Of a stretch of 21,302 bases of DNA, positions 1 to 6,823 are shown one piece after another. Position numbers and translations under genes: made by a program. Position 1 is the stretch's first letter. Each line of letters opens with the position of its first letter. Below the pieces are notes generated by a model. The model did no database searches, was not told where the DNA came from, and saw only the letters and a program-made list of their open reading frames with translations. Source of the DNA: Bacillota bacterium. Its GTDB lineage: Bacteria > Bacillota > UBA4882 > UBA10575. The DNA lies in the NCBI GenBank assembly GCA_012512605.1, contig JAAZDX010000210.1:1-21302 (forward strand), written 5' to 3'.

Positions 1-2257
1 CAATCAGGTTCTCCACCCCGTCCAACCGGTCGGCCAGAGTGGTTAACTCATGGTAATGGGTGGCAAAAAGGGTCCGCGCCCCAATCTGCCTGGGATTCCA
101 AAGGTATTCCAGTACCCCCCAGGCAATGCTTAACCCATCAAAGGTACTGGTCCCCCGGCCGATTTCATCCAGGATCAAGAGACTGTCCGCCGTGGCGTGG
201 TGCAGGATGTTCGCCAGTTCGCTCATCTCCACCATAAAGGTGCTCTGCCCCCCAGCCAAATTATCGGCGGCACCCACCCGCGTAAAGATCCGGTCGACCA
301 AACCGATCCGGGCATAACCGGCGGGCACAAAGGAACCAATCTGCGCCATTAAGACGATCAAAGCGACCTGCCGCATATAGGTGGATTTTCCCGCCATATT
401 CGGCCCGGTGATGATCTGCAGGCGGTGGTCACTGTCGTCAAGCAAGGTGTCGTTCGGTACAAACTGGCCGGGGGGTAAGACCCGTTCCACCACCGGATGG
501 CGGCCCTCCCGGATCAGGATCTTTTTCCCTTCGTCGATCTCCGGTCGGACATAATGGTTTTCTACCGCTGTCTCGGCTAAAGCAGCATAAACATCCAACA
601 CGGCCAGGATCTTTGCCAACCGTTTCAGCTCCGGCAGTTGCGCCAAGACCTGCCCGCGCAGGTCTAAAAAGAGCTGGTACTCCAGGGCCGCCCGTTTTTC
701 CTCCGCCCCCAAGATCAACTCTTCATACTTCTTTAGCTCGGGGGTGATATAGCGCTCCGCATTGGCCAGGGTCTGTTTGCGGATATAATCCGCCGGAACC
801 AAGGCTAAATTGGCCTTCGTCACTTCCAGGTAATAGCCGAAGACCTGGTTATAACCGACCTTTAAAGATTTAATCCCCGTCCGCTCCCGTTCTTGTTGTT
901 CGAGACCGGCAATCCACTGTTTTCCTTCGCGGGATGCCCGAATCAGCTGATCCAATTCCCGGTTGTAGCCTTCGCGGAAGATATTCCCTTCCGTCACACT
1001 GACCGGCGGATCTTCCCGCAAAGCCGTAGCCAACAACGCCGTTAAATCCGGCAAGGGGTTAATCTCCCCCGCCAGCGCGGCTACGGGCCCGAGTTCTTCA
1101 AGCTGCAGTACCCGGCGGATCTCGGGTAATAAAGCCAACGTAGTGCCGAGCGCCAATAAATCCCGGGGGTTCACCGTTTGACAGGCTAGTTTGGCCAAAA
1201 GACGCTGAAGGTCGCAAGTCCGCCGGAGTAAACTCCGGGCCGTCTGCCGAATTCCATGCTGAAGGAAGAACCGCTCCACCTTCGCCAGACGGTCTTCAAT
1301 CTCCGCCCGGCGGCGTAATGGTTGCTCCAGCCATTTTTTGAGCATTCTCCCCCCCGCGGCCGTCACCGTCCGGTCCAAAACCCAGAGCAAAGAACCTTGG
1401 GTTTTGTGGTCCCTGAGCGTTGCCACCAATTCCAGATTGCGCCGGGTGTACTGGTCAAGATGCATAAAATCGCCCAAATGATAGGTGCGGAGAGAAAGAA
1501 TGTGCTCAAGCTGGCTTTTTTGGGTCGCGTAGAAATAGGCCAAGACAGCGCCGGCGGCACCAACGGCCGCCTTTAAGTCCTCGCAACCATAACCCTCCAA
1601 AGAAACAACTTGAAAATGGGAAAGGAGCCGTTCCTCCGCCCTTGCCCAGTGGAAATCCTGGGACGGCCGGGGAGTAAGTAAAGCTCCGGTCCGCTGCTTA
1701 AGCACAGACCAGATGGCAAGCTGGTCCTCGGCAACCAAAATCTCCTTTGGTTGCCAGTGGCAAAGCTCGTCAAGGAGCAGGGCTTCATCAGCCGCAAATT
1801 GGGTCACCATAAAGTCACCGGTGGAAAGATCCGCTACGGCCAAACCATATTCGGCTTCCCTTTTCACTAAGGCCATCAAATAGTTATTGGTCTTTTCTTC
1901 CAGGTACTGTTCGTCAATCAGGGTTCCAGGGGTAATCACCCGGACCACTTCCCGTTTGACCAAGCCCTTCGCCTTTTTCGGATCTTCCACCTGTTCACAG
2001 ATGGCGACCTTGAACCCTTTTGCGATCAGGCGGGCGATGTAGCCGGTGGCGGCGTGGTAGGGAATTCCGCACATCGGAATCCGCTTGCCCTTCCCCGCCT
2101 CACGGGAAGTGAGCACAATCTCCAATACTTCGGCGGCCTTTTCCGCATCATCCAGAAACATCTCGTAAAAATCGCCGAGACGAAAAAGGAGGATGGCGTC
2201 GGCGTACTCCTGCTTAATCTGTTTATACTGCCGTAACATGGGAGTATCCTGACCCAT
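1..2257 (-). CDS. mutS: DNA mismatch repair protein MutS (C-terminus off the window)
   Basis: MutS recognises mismatches and small insertion loops and, as an ATP-dependent clamp, recruits MutL. The open frame runs without a stop from ATG at 2257 to base 1, giving about 752 residues of a family usually near 850-880. Seen in order: the mismatch-reading GDFYEMF motif (Phe30 and Glu32 of the F-x-E wedge), the connector and lever region, and the ABC-type ATPase domain with Walker A GPNMAGKSTYM near residue 618, then LLILDEIGRGTSTFDG (Walker B and signature) and the ATHYHEL His loop close to the left edge. The start has GGGAGGTG six bases upstream and overlaps the miaB stop as TGATG, so translation is coupled to miaB. 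In many Bacillota mutL follows, which would lie left of the window. Identification is secure; only the end is missing. Confidence 0.98.
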   Translation of the reverse strand, partial: MGQDTPMLRQYKQIKQEYADAILLFRLGDFYEMFLDDAEKAAEVLEIVLTSREAGKGKRIPMCGIPYHAATGYIARLIAKGFKVAICEQVEDPKKAKGLVKREVVRVITPGTLIDEQYLEEKTNNYLMALVKREAEYGLAVADLSTGDFMVTQFAADEALLLDELCHWQPKEILVAEDQLAIWSVLKQRTGALLTPRPSQDFHWARAEERLLSHFQVVSLEGYGCEDLKAAVGAAGAVLAYFYATQKSQLEHILSLRTYHLGDFMHLDQYTRRNLELVATLRDHKTQGSLLWVLDRTVTAAGGRMLKKWLEQPLRRRAEIEDRLAKVERFFLQHGIRQTARSLLRRTCDLQRLLAKLACQTVNPRDLLALGTTLALLPEIRRVLQLEELGPVAALAGEINPLPDLTALLATALREDPPVSVTEGNIFREGYNRELDQLIRASREGKQWIAGLEQQERERTGIKSLKVGYNQVFGYYLEVTKANLALVPADYIRKQTLANAERYITPELKKYEELILGAEEKRAALEYQLFLDLRGQVLAQLPELKRLAKILAVLDVYAALAETAVENHYVRPEIDEGKKILIREGRHPVVERVLPPGQFVPNDTLLDDSDHRLQIITGPNMAGKSTYMRQVALIVLMAQIGSFVPAGYARIGLVDRIFTRVGAADNLAGGQSTFMVEMSELANILHHATADSLLILDEIGRGTSTFDGLSIAWGVLEYLWNPRQIGARTLFATHYHELTTLADRLDGVENLI

Positions 2258-3615
2258 CAGAACACCTCCCGCGCGATTACTTCCCCTTGTAGGGTGTAGG
2301 TTAAACCTTTCTTGATTTTAACCTTAATCTCCGTTCCGATCAGTTCCCGACCGGAAGCAGGCGGCGCGAAAAGCACCAGTTTATTGCTGCGGGTCCGCCC
2401 GGTAAAGATCTCTTTCTTCTTCGGGCTGGGGCCTTCCACCAAAATCGACTCGATCTTCCCCTCCAGACGCTGGTTCGCCGCTATGGCCTGTTTATTCACC
2501 ACCTCGATCAACCGGTACAACCGCTCCATCTTTTCCTCCTCCGGCACCTGGTTCTCCATCTTGGCGGCCTGAGTGCCGACCCGTGGCGAATAGGCAAAGG
2601 TAAAGGCGGCGTCAAAACCGACCTTCTTGACCAGATCCAGCGTATCCTGGAAATCCGTTTCCTCCTCGCCGGGGAAACCCACAATGAGGTCGGTGGTGAG
2701 CGCCAGGTCAGGAATGTGGGCGCGCAACTTGTCCACCAGCCTTAGGTAATCATCGCGGGAATATTTCCGGTTCATCATCCTTAGGATTTTGTCGCTCCCG
2801 GCTTGGAGCGGCAGGTGGAGATGCTCGCAAACCTTTTCCGCCTCCGCCATCCGCCGGATTAATTTTTCCGAAAGGTCCTTGGGGTGAGAGGTTTGAAACC
2901 GGATCCGGGTAAGCCCCTCGACCTGATTGATCAGGCCCAGGAGATCCGCAAAATCCGTCCGTTCTTCCGCCCGAAAATCAAGCCCGTAACTGTTTACGTT
3001 CTGCCCCAAAAGGGTGACCTCTTTAATCCCCTCGGCGGCCAGACCACGGACCTCGTCGAGAATCTTCTCCGGACGGCGGCTTTTTTCCCGCCCGCGGACA
3101 TATGGAACAATACAATAAGTGCAGAAATTGTTACACCCGTAAATCACCGTGACCCACGCGCGGAAGGAACTTTCCCTTGTAACCGGTAAATCCTCATTGA
3201 TCTCGCCTTCACCGGGGACATCCAGGATCCGGCTGCCGGTTTCCCTGATCTTCATGATGAGCTCGGGAAGCTGGTGAAGATTAAAAGCGCCAAAAAGCAG
3301 GTCAATATGGGGGTGATGCGCCTCAATCTTTTCCCGCACCGAAGGAAGCTGCGCCATACAACCGCCCACCCCAATTATCAGCTCCGGGTTCTTTTGTTTT
3401 AGGGGTTTTAGATTACCAAGATGCCCGTATAAACGGTTCTCGGCATTTTCCCGGACGCAACAAGTGATGAGGAGAATGACATCCGCTTCTTCCGCCGTGG
3501 CCGCTTTTGTATAACCCATTTTTTCCAAAATTCCGGCGGTTTTTTCCGCATCATGCGCGTTCATCTGACAGCCAAAAATATCTAAGTGGTATTTCTGATT
3601 CCGGCAGTTTTCCAA
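2257..3615 (-). CDS. miaB: tRNA-2-methylthio-N6-isopentenyladenosine synthase MiaB
   Basis: Radical-SAM methylthiotransferase that adds the 2-methylthio group to i6A37 of tRNAs reading UNN codons. With the start chosen here it has 452 residues, normal for the family. The N-terminal cluster-binding domain has Cys16 (FGCQMN), Cys52 (ITCCVRENAE) and Cys86 (GGCMAQ); the radical SAM motif YGCNNFCTYC gives Cys161, Cys165 and Cys168; the C-terminus (GRTRSNKLVLF onward) is a TRAM domain. The frame stays open upstream to 3762, but that extension reads through two terminator hairpins, so it is not coding. I chose TTG at 3615 because AAGGGTG lies six bases ahead and the Cys motif then falls at the usual distance. 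GTG at 3624 and ATG at 3696 are alternatives. Its stop overlaps the mutS start by one base. Function is certain, start less so. Confidence 0.95.
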   Translation of the reverse strand: MENCRNQKYHLDIFGCQMNAHDAEKTAGILEKMGYTKAATAEEADVILLITCCVRENAENRLYGHLGNLKPLKQKNPELIIGVGGCMAQLPSVREKIEAHHPHIDLLFGAFNLHQLPELIMKIRETGSRILDVPGEGEINEDLPVTRESSFRAWVTVIYGCNNFCTYCIVPYVRGREKSRRPEKILDEVRGLAAEGIKEVTLLGQNVNSYGLDFRAEERTDFADLLGLINQVEGLTRIRFQTSHPKDLSEKLIRRMAEAEKVCEHLHLPLQAGSDKILRMMNRKYSRDDYLRLVDKLRAHIPDLALTTDLIVGFPGEEETDFQDTLDLVKKVGFDAAFTFAYSPRVGTQAAKMENQVPEEEKMERLYRLIEVVNKQAIAANQRLEGKIESILVEGPSPKKKEIFTGRTRSNKLVLFAPPASGRELIGTEIKVKIKKGLTYTLQGEVIAREVF

Positions 3616-3699
3616 CTTAAACACCCTTATTATAGGATAACGCAAAAAGAAAGTTTTAGCAATTATCTTTGCGGGAAATAGCGCCCGGACAGACATAAG

Positions 3700-3720
3700 A
3701 AAAACGCCCCGGCGGGGGCG
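3700..3720 (-). terminator. second intrinsic terminator after the spore-protein gene
   Basis: On the minus strand a perfect 6-bp stem (CGCCCC / GGGGCG, loop CGCC) is followed by TTTTTC. It lies between the small acid-soluble protein gene and miaB, downstream of another hairpin at 3727-3752, so the two act in tandem and insulate miaB-mutS from spore-specific transcription. Confidence 0.7.
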
Positions 3721-3726
3721 AACCAT

Positions 3727-3752
3727 CAAAAAAAGGCCGCTTGTACGGCCTT
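3727..3752 (-). terminator. intrinsic terminator of the spore-protein gene
   Basis: Minus-strand stem AAGGCCG / CGGCCTT with loop TACAAG, continuing into a run of seven T. It starts about 25 bases after the stop of the SASP gene. It also shows that the open frame extended upstream of miaB is not translated DNA. Confidence 0.85.
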
Positions 3753-3775
3753 CCCCTTGCACAGTGTTTTTGTTC

Positions 3776-3991
3776 TTATTCGGGACCTGATTCTTCCTTC
3801 TTCAGTGCTTCTTTTCCTTTTTCCACAAGCTTTTTGACCATATTGCCACCGATTTTTCCCGCTTCGCGGACGGATAACTCGTCACCGCCTTGCGCAAGAT
3901 CATCATCTAAATCTAAAAGATCAGCCACTTCCCATTTTAGGTTCTCCAACTGGCTTTTCCTTTTGTCGGCAGGCCGTTTTCTCTTGGCCAC
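3776..3991 (-). CDS. alpha/beta-type small acid-soluble spore protein
   Basis: A 71-residue DNA-binding protein of the family that coats and protects the chromosome in dormant endospores and is degraded at germination. The family signature is visible: an N-terminal helix (ENLKWEVADLLDL), then GGDELSVREAGKIGGNMVKKLVEKGKEAL, matching the usual two-helix pattern with the G-x-x-GG-x-MVK core. The site where the germination protease would cut is less clear; DDLAQ differs from the usual E-x-A sequence. The start is GTG at 3991, giving MAKRKRP, with GGAGGT six bases ahead; the frame is open further upstream (to 4072) but without a ribosome site. The N-terminus is unusually basic (AKRKRPADKRK). It has its own tandem terminators and is separate from the cotJ cluster. 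Expression in the forespore is expected from the family, but I could not identify a clear sigma-G promoter. Confidence 0.92.
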   Translation of the reverse strand: MAKRKRPADKRKSQLENLKWEVADLLDLDDDLAQGGDELSVREAGKIGGNMVKKLVEKGKEALKKEESGPE

Positions 3992-4094
3992 CTTGCCACC
4001 TCCAAGCTTTTCCGGGCAAGTCCGGGAATTTCTTCGTTTATAGCTTAACCAAACCTTCCGTAAAAAAAACAACCCGATATTTCAGGTCGCCAAT

Positions 4095-4120
4095 AAAAAA
4101 ACCGGCACTGCCGGTTTTAG
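4095..4120 (-). terminator. intrinsic terminator of the cotJABC operon
   Basis: Minus strand: AAAACCGG, loop CAGTG, CCGGTTTT, then continuing T residues (seven in total). It overlaps the last codons and stop of cotJC and precedes the leader of the spore-protein gene. Confidence 0.85.
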
Positions 4121-4689
4121 TAATACTTCTTTGTATCCAAGTACTCCTGGACAATCTGGAGCGTTTCGCCAAAACGTTGGAAATGGACAATCTCCCTTTC
4201 CCGTAAAAACTTGAGCGTATCATTTAAGTCCGGATCATCGGAGAGGTCGATTAACCATTCATAGGTCGCCCGGGCTTTTTCCTCCGCCGCCATGTCTTCA
4301 TGGAGATCGGCAACGGGATCGCCTTTCGATTGGATGTAAGCCGCCGTCCACGGCACGCCTTCACCATTAACGTAATAAAGTCCGCGGTCATGATCGGCAT
4401 AGTAAGCGCCTAAATCGGCGGCTTTAATCTCCTCAATGGAGGCCCGATCCATCAGTTTAAACACCAGGGTGGCGATGATTTCCAGATGGGCCAGTTCTTC
4501 CGTGCCGATATCCGTTAATATCCCTTTGGCTTGGGGGGTGGGCATATGGTAGCGTTGGGTCAGATAACGCATCGAAGCGGCCAATTCCCCATCGGGCCCC
4601 CCATATTGGGTGATTAGGTATTTTGCCATTTTTACATTAGCCCGCCCAACTTTAGCCGGATACTGTAGCTTTTTCTCATAAATCCACAT
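4117..4689 (-). CDS. cotJC: spore coat protein CotJC, manganese-catalase family
   Basis: CotJC is a short manganese-catalase homologue of the inner spore coat, placed in the mother cell with CotJA and CotJB. The 190-residue length is typical. The di-manganese ligands expected of the family are present: Glu35 (GELAAS), Glu65 and His68 (GTEELAHLE), Glu136 or Glu137 (MAAEEKARATYEWL) and His169 (REREIVHFQRF). It therefore keeps the metal site and is probably an active hydrogen-peroxide-removing enzyme rather than only a structural coat protein; that is inference from the residues. It starts at ATG 4689, 13 bases after the cotJB stop, and ends in the terminator hairpin. It is the third gene of cotJABC, the order known from Bacillus subtilis. 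Confidence 0.96.
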   Translation of the reverse strand: MWIYEKKLQYPAKVGRANVKMAKYLITQYGGPDGELAASMRYLTQRYHMPTPQAKGILTDIGTEELAHLEIIATLVFKLMDRASIEEIKAADLGAYYADHDRGLYYVNGEGVPWTAAYIQSKGDPVADLHEDMAAEEKARATYEWLIDLSDDPDLNDTLKFLREREIVHFQRFGETLQIVQEYLDTKKYY

Positions 4690-4702
4690 TCATAGTAACC
4701 CC

Positions 4703-4957
4703 CTATTCGTAACAGATTTCCCAAGGCCAAGGCTCTTCGATCCATTGCCAGGGATAAGTGCTTGGTTCCTGCCAGGTCAAAGGTCCGTAGCGGTCCTGAT
4801 ATTGTTGTTTAAGCACCTTCAGTTGCTGAACAAAGGAATTGTATTCCATCAACGCTCGCTGGTCGGTCGGATGCGTATCCAGATAAAGATGGAATTCTAA
4901 AACTGTGAATTCGAGCGCCATCAATTCTTTGAGCATGCACAGCTGTTCCCGATCCAT
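4703..4957 (-). CDS. cotJB: spore coat protein CotJB
   Basis: An 84-residue coat protein that works with CotJA and CotJC. The sequence is characteristic: a helical N-terminus (MDREQLCMLKELMALEFTVLEFHLYLDTHP), a middle helix with LKVLKQQYQDRYGPLT, and a Trp- and Pro-rich tail ending WIEEPWPWEICYE, as is usual for CotJB. The frame could begin six codons earlier at GTG 4975, which overlaps the end of cotJA, but AAAGGAGC lies six bases before ATG 4957 and the family begins there, so I use 4957. It is 14 bases from the cotJA stop and 13 from cotJC, a tight operon. Confidence 0.95.
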   Translation of the reverse strand: MDREQLCMLKELMALEFTVLEFHLYLDTHPTDQRALMEYNSFVQQLKVLKQQYQDRYGPLTWQEPSTYPWQWIEEPWPWEICYE

Positions 4958-4971
4958 CTTGTAAGCTCCTT

Positions 4972-5118
4972 TCACCTTTTATGTTTTCGGTATGGAAAGT
5001 ATAGTTCGGGGAAGATTGTTCCCTTCAGTAAACCTTCCATTGGCTCCAGTCGTTTGGAGAAGATTTGAAATGGAACATATGCCCTGGCCAAACGCATCTG
5101 GTCGTTGGGTGTGAACAT
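4972..5118 (-). CDS. cotJA: spore coat-associated protein CotJA (48 aa)
   Basis: A small protein easily lost by length cut-offs. Translation from ATG 5118 gives 48 residues beginning MFTPNDQMRLARAYVPFQ, continuing through YVPFQ...F...LEPMEGLLKGTIFPELYFPYR to a stop at 4972-4974. The pattern (LA.AYVPFQ, LEP.EGL..GTIFPELY.PY) is that of CotJA, the first gene of cotJABC, needed for assembly of CotJC into the inner coat. AAAGGAGGG lies ten bases ahead of the start. It is followed at once by cotJB. I see no secure sigma-E promoter upstream, though the operon is mother-cell-expressed in known species. Confidence 0.93.
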   Translation of the reverse strand: MFTPNDQMRLARAYVPFQIFSKRLEPMEGLLKGTIFPELYFPYRKHKR

Positions 5119-5167
5119 CTGAACAATCCCTCCTTTGTGTATTCCAGAACAAGCTCCAACGGTAGTT

Positions 5168-5389
5168 TTGGGATTACTATATCCTATTCCTTACTACAAC
5201 CAATGGCGCCCCTTGTACCAGGAAAATGCCCGGGTCCTACCAGTAGTCCCGAATAATACAGAAAAGCCTTTGTCTGTAACAGACAAAGGCTTGTACCAAC
5301 CTGAATTTAAACAGTTTTATCGCGAGATTAAGGCAAATTTATGGGAAGGATTTCCAATCTTTTTGTACAATGAATATTTATACCAATAG
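5168..5389 (+). CDS. doubtful small reading frame, Tyr/Pro-rich, unknown
   Basis: The + strand is open from TTG 5135 or TTG 5168 to TAG at 5387. From 5168 it would encode 73 residues, ending in WEGFPIFLYNEYLYQ, rich in Tyr, Pro, Gln and Asn. The latter half (PEFKQFYREIKANLWEGFPIF) reads like a genuine amphipathic sequence and the codon choice is not unlike its neighbours. Against it: neither start has a Shine-Dalgarno, there is no ATG in frame, and a perfect 13-bp inverted repeat at 5264-5292 lies inside it. I do not recognise a family. It could be a decayed gene, a chance frame, or a real small gene with a weak start. Confidence 0.25.
   Translation: MGLLYPIPYYNQWRPLYQENARVLPVVPNNTEKPLSVTDKGLYQPEFKQFYREIKANLWEGFPIFLYNEYLYQ
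5264..5292. repeat. perfect 13-bp inverted repeat
   Basis: AAGCCTTTGTCTG, loop TAA, then the exact complement. On the minus strand the stem runs into TTTTCTG, so it could terminate minus-strand transcription, for example read-through from the thioredoxin-like/ccdA operon before cotJA; on + there is no T run. Confidence 0.7.
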
Positions 5390-5442
5390 AATACAAAGCG
5401 TTGTCCTTTGGTTCACAGGGCCCACCATAAGAAATTCTCGAC

Positions 5443-5615
5443 ATAACATGCCTTTGGGGCTTGTCATGCTCCTTTCAACAGCGAAGAACAACGTAAAAAC
5501 TGAGCAAAGTAGTCGTCCACCTTGGCTACGCCGGCAGGGAAAATTCAAAGCCAGGTGGGCGACTAACCCCGAAGGCGGAGGGCAACAGGTCTTAACAACG
5601 GCACCTTTGGTGCCG
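5443..5615. other. cluster of three stem-loops, candidate structured RNA or dispersed repeat
   Basis: Three stems follow each other: 5443-5467 (8 of 10 pairs), 5512-5527 with 5549-5563 (15 pairs with one bulged T, 21-base apical loop rich in A and G), and 5599-5615 (CGGCACC, TTT, GGTGCCG). Between the second and third is a purine-rich segment (CCCCGAAGGCGGAGGGCAAC). It does not match any riboswitch core I know. It ends about 45 bases upstream of the 64-residue gene, so on + it could be its leader; on minus it could be a stand-alone transcript or the end of an eroded mobile-element gene. Strand and function are undetermined. Confidence 0.35.
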
Positions 5616-5659
5616 GGAAAATGACAGAATAGTATTTACTAGGTTAGAGGTGATCCGAA

Positions 5660-5854
5660 GTGTCCCGTTCCCGTTATAAGCACCGCCATTTTCAATACGC
5701 GCTGGATTTAGTCCCAAGCACAATTACCCATCTTAGTACCAGGGCTAAACTGAATGAGTTGGATGAGTTTTGGGTAAAGACTTTTTTAAGCGATCCAAAC
5801 CGGGCAAAGAAAGATCCGTTCTGGGTCATGATCTCCAACTGTGATTTTATTTAG
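5660..5854 (+). CDS. hypothetical 64-residue protein
   Basis: I do not recognise a family. The start is GTG 5660 with the strong ribosome site AGAGGTGATC five bases ahead, which is the main reason to accept it. The product begins MSRSRYKHRHFQYALDLV, a very basic N-terminus, then a neutral-to-acidic helix-like middle (TRAKLNELDEFWVKTFLSD) and a Trp- and Phe-containing end (DPFWVMISNCDFI). No signal peptide, membrane segment or metal motif is seen. Its stop overlaps that of ccdA, on the other strand, by a few bases, so the two genes are convergent with no room for a terminator. Upstream is the inverted-repeat cluster. Possibly a small DNA- or RNA-binding protein from its charge, but that is only a guess. 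Confidence 0.6.
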   Translation: MSRSRYKHRHFQYALDLVPSTITHLSTRAKLNELDEFWVKTFLSDPNRAKKDPFWVMISNCDFI

Positions 5855-6582
5855 TCCAACAACAAAAGGTCTTCCAACGAGCGACCGCCCAGAACCTTAT
5901 TTAAATACATGGACAGTAGGGTAAAACGGTCGGTAAAAAGGAGTACCCCAACCCCGATCAGGAGTAAGCCGGAGAAAAAGGTAATAACCGTGGTATAGCG
6001 ACTAATTTTTTTTGACCAAAGATAGAACCGGCGATAGGCCAGAGCCATCAAGAAAAATGGTGTCGCGAGCCCCAGCGAGTAAACGAGGAGCAGTAAGACC
6101 CCGGTGGCAATCTGTCCCGAGCTTCCGGCCAGCGCTAAAATCATGCCCAGGATCGGGCCGACGCAGGGTGTCCACCCAAAGGCAAAAGTGATCCCCGCCA
6201 GAAACCAACCGGCGACCCCGACCAGCGGCTTATTCAACTGAAACCGGAATTCCTGTTGCAAAGGGAAGAAACGAAATATCCCCCATTGCGACAGACCCAA
6301 AAGAATAAGGAGCCCGCCCCCGATTCTAAGAAACACCACCCGTAACCCGGAAAGGTACTGACCCAAAGCCGAAAAGGCCGCCCCGAGCAACACAAAGACC
6401 AGAGAAAAACCGAGAATAAAGACGGCGGCTGCCTTCACCATTCGCCGCTGATCATACTCCTCATCGGTCGGGAGGGACCCGGTTAAAACCGCCAGGTAAC
6501 CAGGGGCCATGGCCAGAACACACGGGGAAAAGAAGGAGAGTAATCCCGCTAAAAATGAGAGAAAGACACCGGGAGTCTCCAT
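5851..6582 (-). CDS. ccdA: CcdA/DsbD-family membrane thiol-disulfide transporter
   Basis: A 243-residue polytopic membrane protein that passes reducing equivalents from cytoplasmic thioredoxin across the membrane to extracytoplasmic thioredoxin-like proteins, used for cytochrome c maturation and, in Bacillus, sporulation. The two redox cysteines sit in the diagnostic Pro-Cys motifs: Cys21 in SFFSPCVLAMAPGYL and Cys140 in FGWTPCVGPILG. About six hydrophobic segments are visible, as in the short CcdA form that lacks the periplasmic DsbD domains. ATG 6582 has AAAGGAGG nine bases ahead. The upstream same-strand gene encodes a thioredoxin-like protein, its natural electron acceptor, 233 bases away, so the two are probably cotranscribed. 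Confidence 0.94.
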   Translation of the reverse strand: METPGVFLSFLAGLLSFFSPCVLAMAPGYLAVLTGSLPTDEEYDQRRMVKAAAVFILGFSLVFVLLGAAFSALGQYLSGLRVVFLRIGGGLLILLGLSQWGIFRFFPLQQEFRFQLNKPLVGVAGWFLAGITFAFGWTPCVGPILGMILALAGSSGQIATGVLLLLVYSLGLATPFFLMALAYRRFYLWSKKISRYTTVITFFSGLLLIGVGVLLFTDRFTLLSMYLNKVLGGRSLEDLLLLD

Positions 6583-6712
6583 CGCTTGGTCCTCCTTTCA
6601 TTCCTTCCTCCGAAGAAACACTTTTTCGCGCGAATTCTAGAAATCTTAGCAATATCAAGCAATCCTTTATAGTCAAACTAACTAGTTAACAAACGCCTAG
6701 CTTAAGCCCGCT

Positions 6713-6823
6713 CTTTACCCAAGCTTGCTGGACTGGACGCCTACCCCGCCTGAGGGCGGTAGTGCGAAGGCTGCCCTTAACTTTACTCCAGCTTGCTGAA
6801 GGTGGACGCTACGCCCTACGGTA
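6713..6823. repeat. two imperfect direct repeats, period 68, between the thioredoxin-like gene and ccdA
   Basis: CTTTACCCAAGCTTGCTG at 6713 and CTTTACTCCAGCTTGCTG at 6781 begin two similar units. Each continues through a TGGACGC (6734-6740, 6803-6809) and ends in CTAC...CGGTAG (6741-6761 and 6810-6823). Copy one holds a hairpin (CTACC-CGCC / GGCGGTAG). The second copy reaches over the stop codon of the thioredoxin-like gene, so the last codons of that gene belong to the repeat. No known element is recognised. Confidence 0.6.

Larger units (their letters stand above)
5119..5659. other. 541-base stretch without a confident gene, rich in inverted repeats
   Basis: Between cotJA and the 64-residue gene at 5660 I find no gene I can defend. 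It must hold the cotJ promoter (minus strand) and the leader of the 64-residue gene (+ strand). It contains four inverted repeats: a perfect 13-bp stem at 5264-5292, an imperfect 10-bp stem at 5443-5467, a 15-bp stem with one bulged base at 5512-5563, and a perfect 7-bp stem at 5599-5615. The GGAAAAT sequence follows or lies inside several of them (5221, 5539, 5616). An open frame at 5135-5389 (+) is discussed separately. It could be a structured RNA, a dispersed repeat, or eroded gene remnants. Confidence 0.6.

Noticed and set aside
3741..4043. 100-codon + strand frame opposite the spore-protein gene
   Set aside because: Ser/Phe-rich shadow product spanning a terminator; the minus-strand SASP is unambiguous.
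5090..5200. sigma-E promoter for cotJABC (GGATATAG and GAATACAC segments on the minus strand)
   Set aside because: The pieces resemble sigma-E boxes singly, but the spacing does not fit a -35/-10 pair.
5370..5624. 84-codon + strand frame ending in the third stem-loop
   Set aside because: No ribosome site; runs through three inverted repeats; product has no protein-like pattern.
5119..5659. Possible cobalamin, SAM, TPP, glycine or second c-di-GMP riboswitch in the structured gap
   Set aside because: I looked for the conserved cores of these classes on both strands and did not find them; purine-rich parts and GGGAAAA are only superficially similar.
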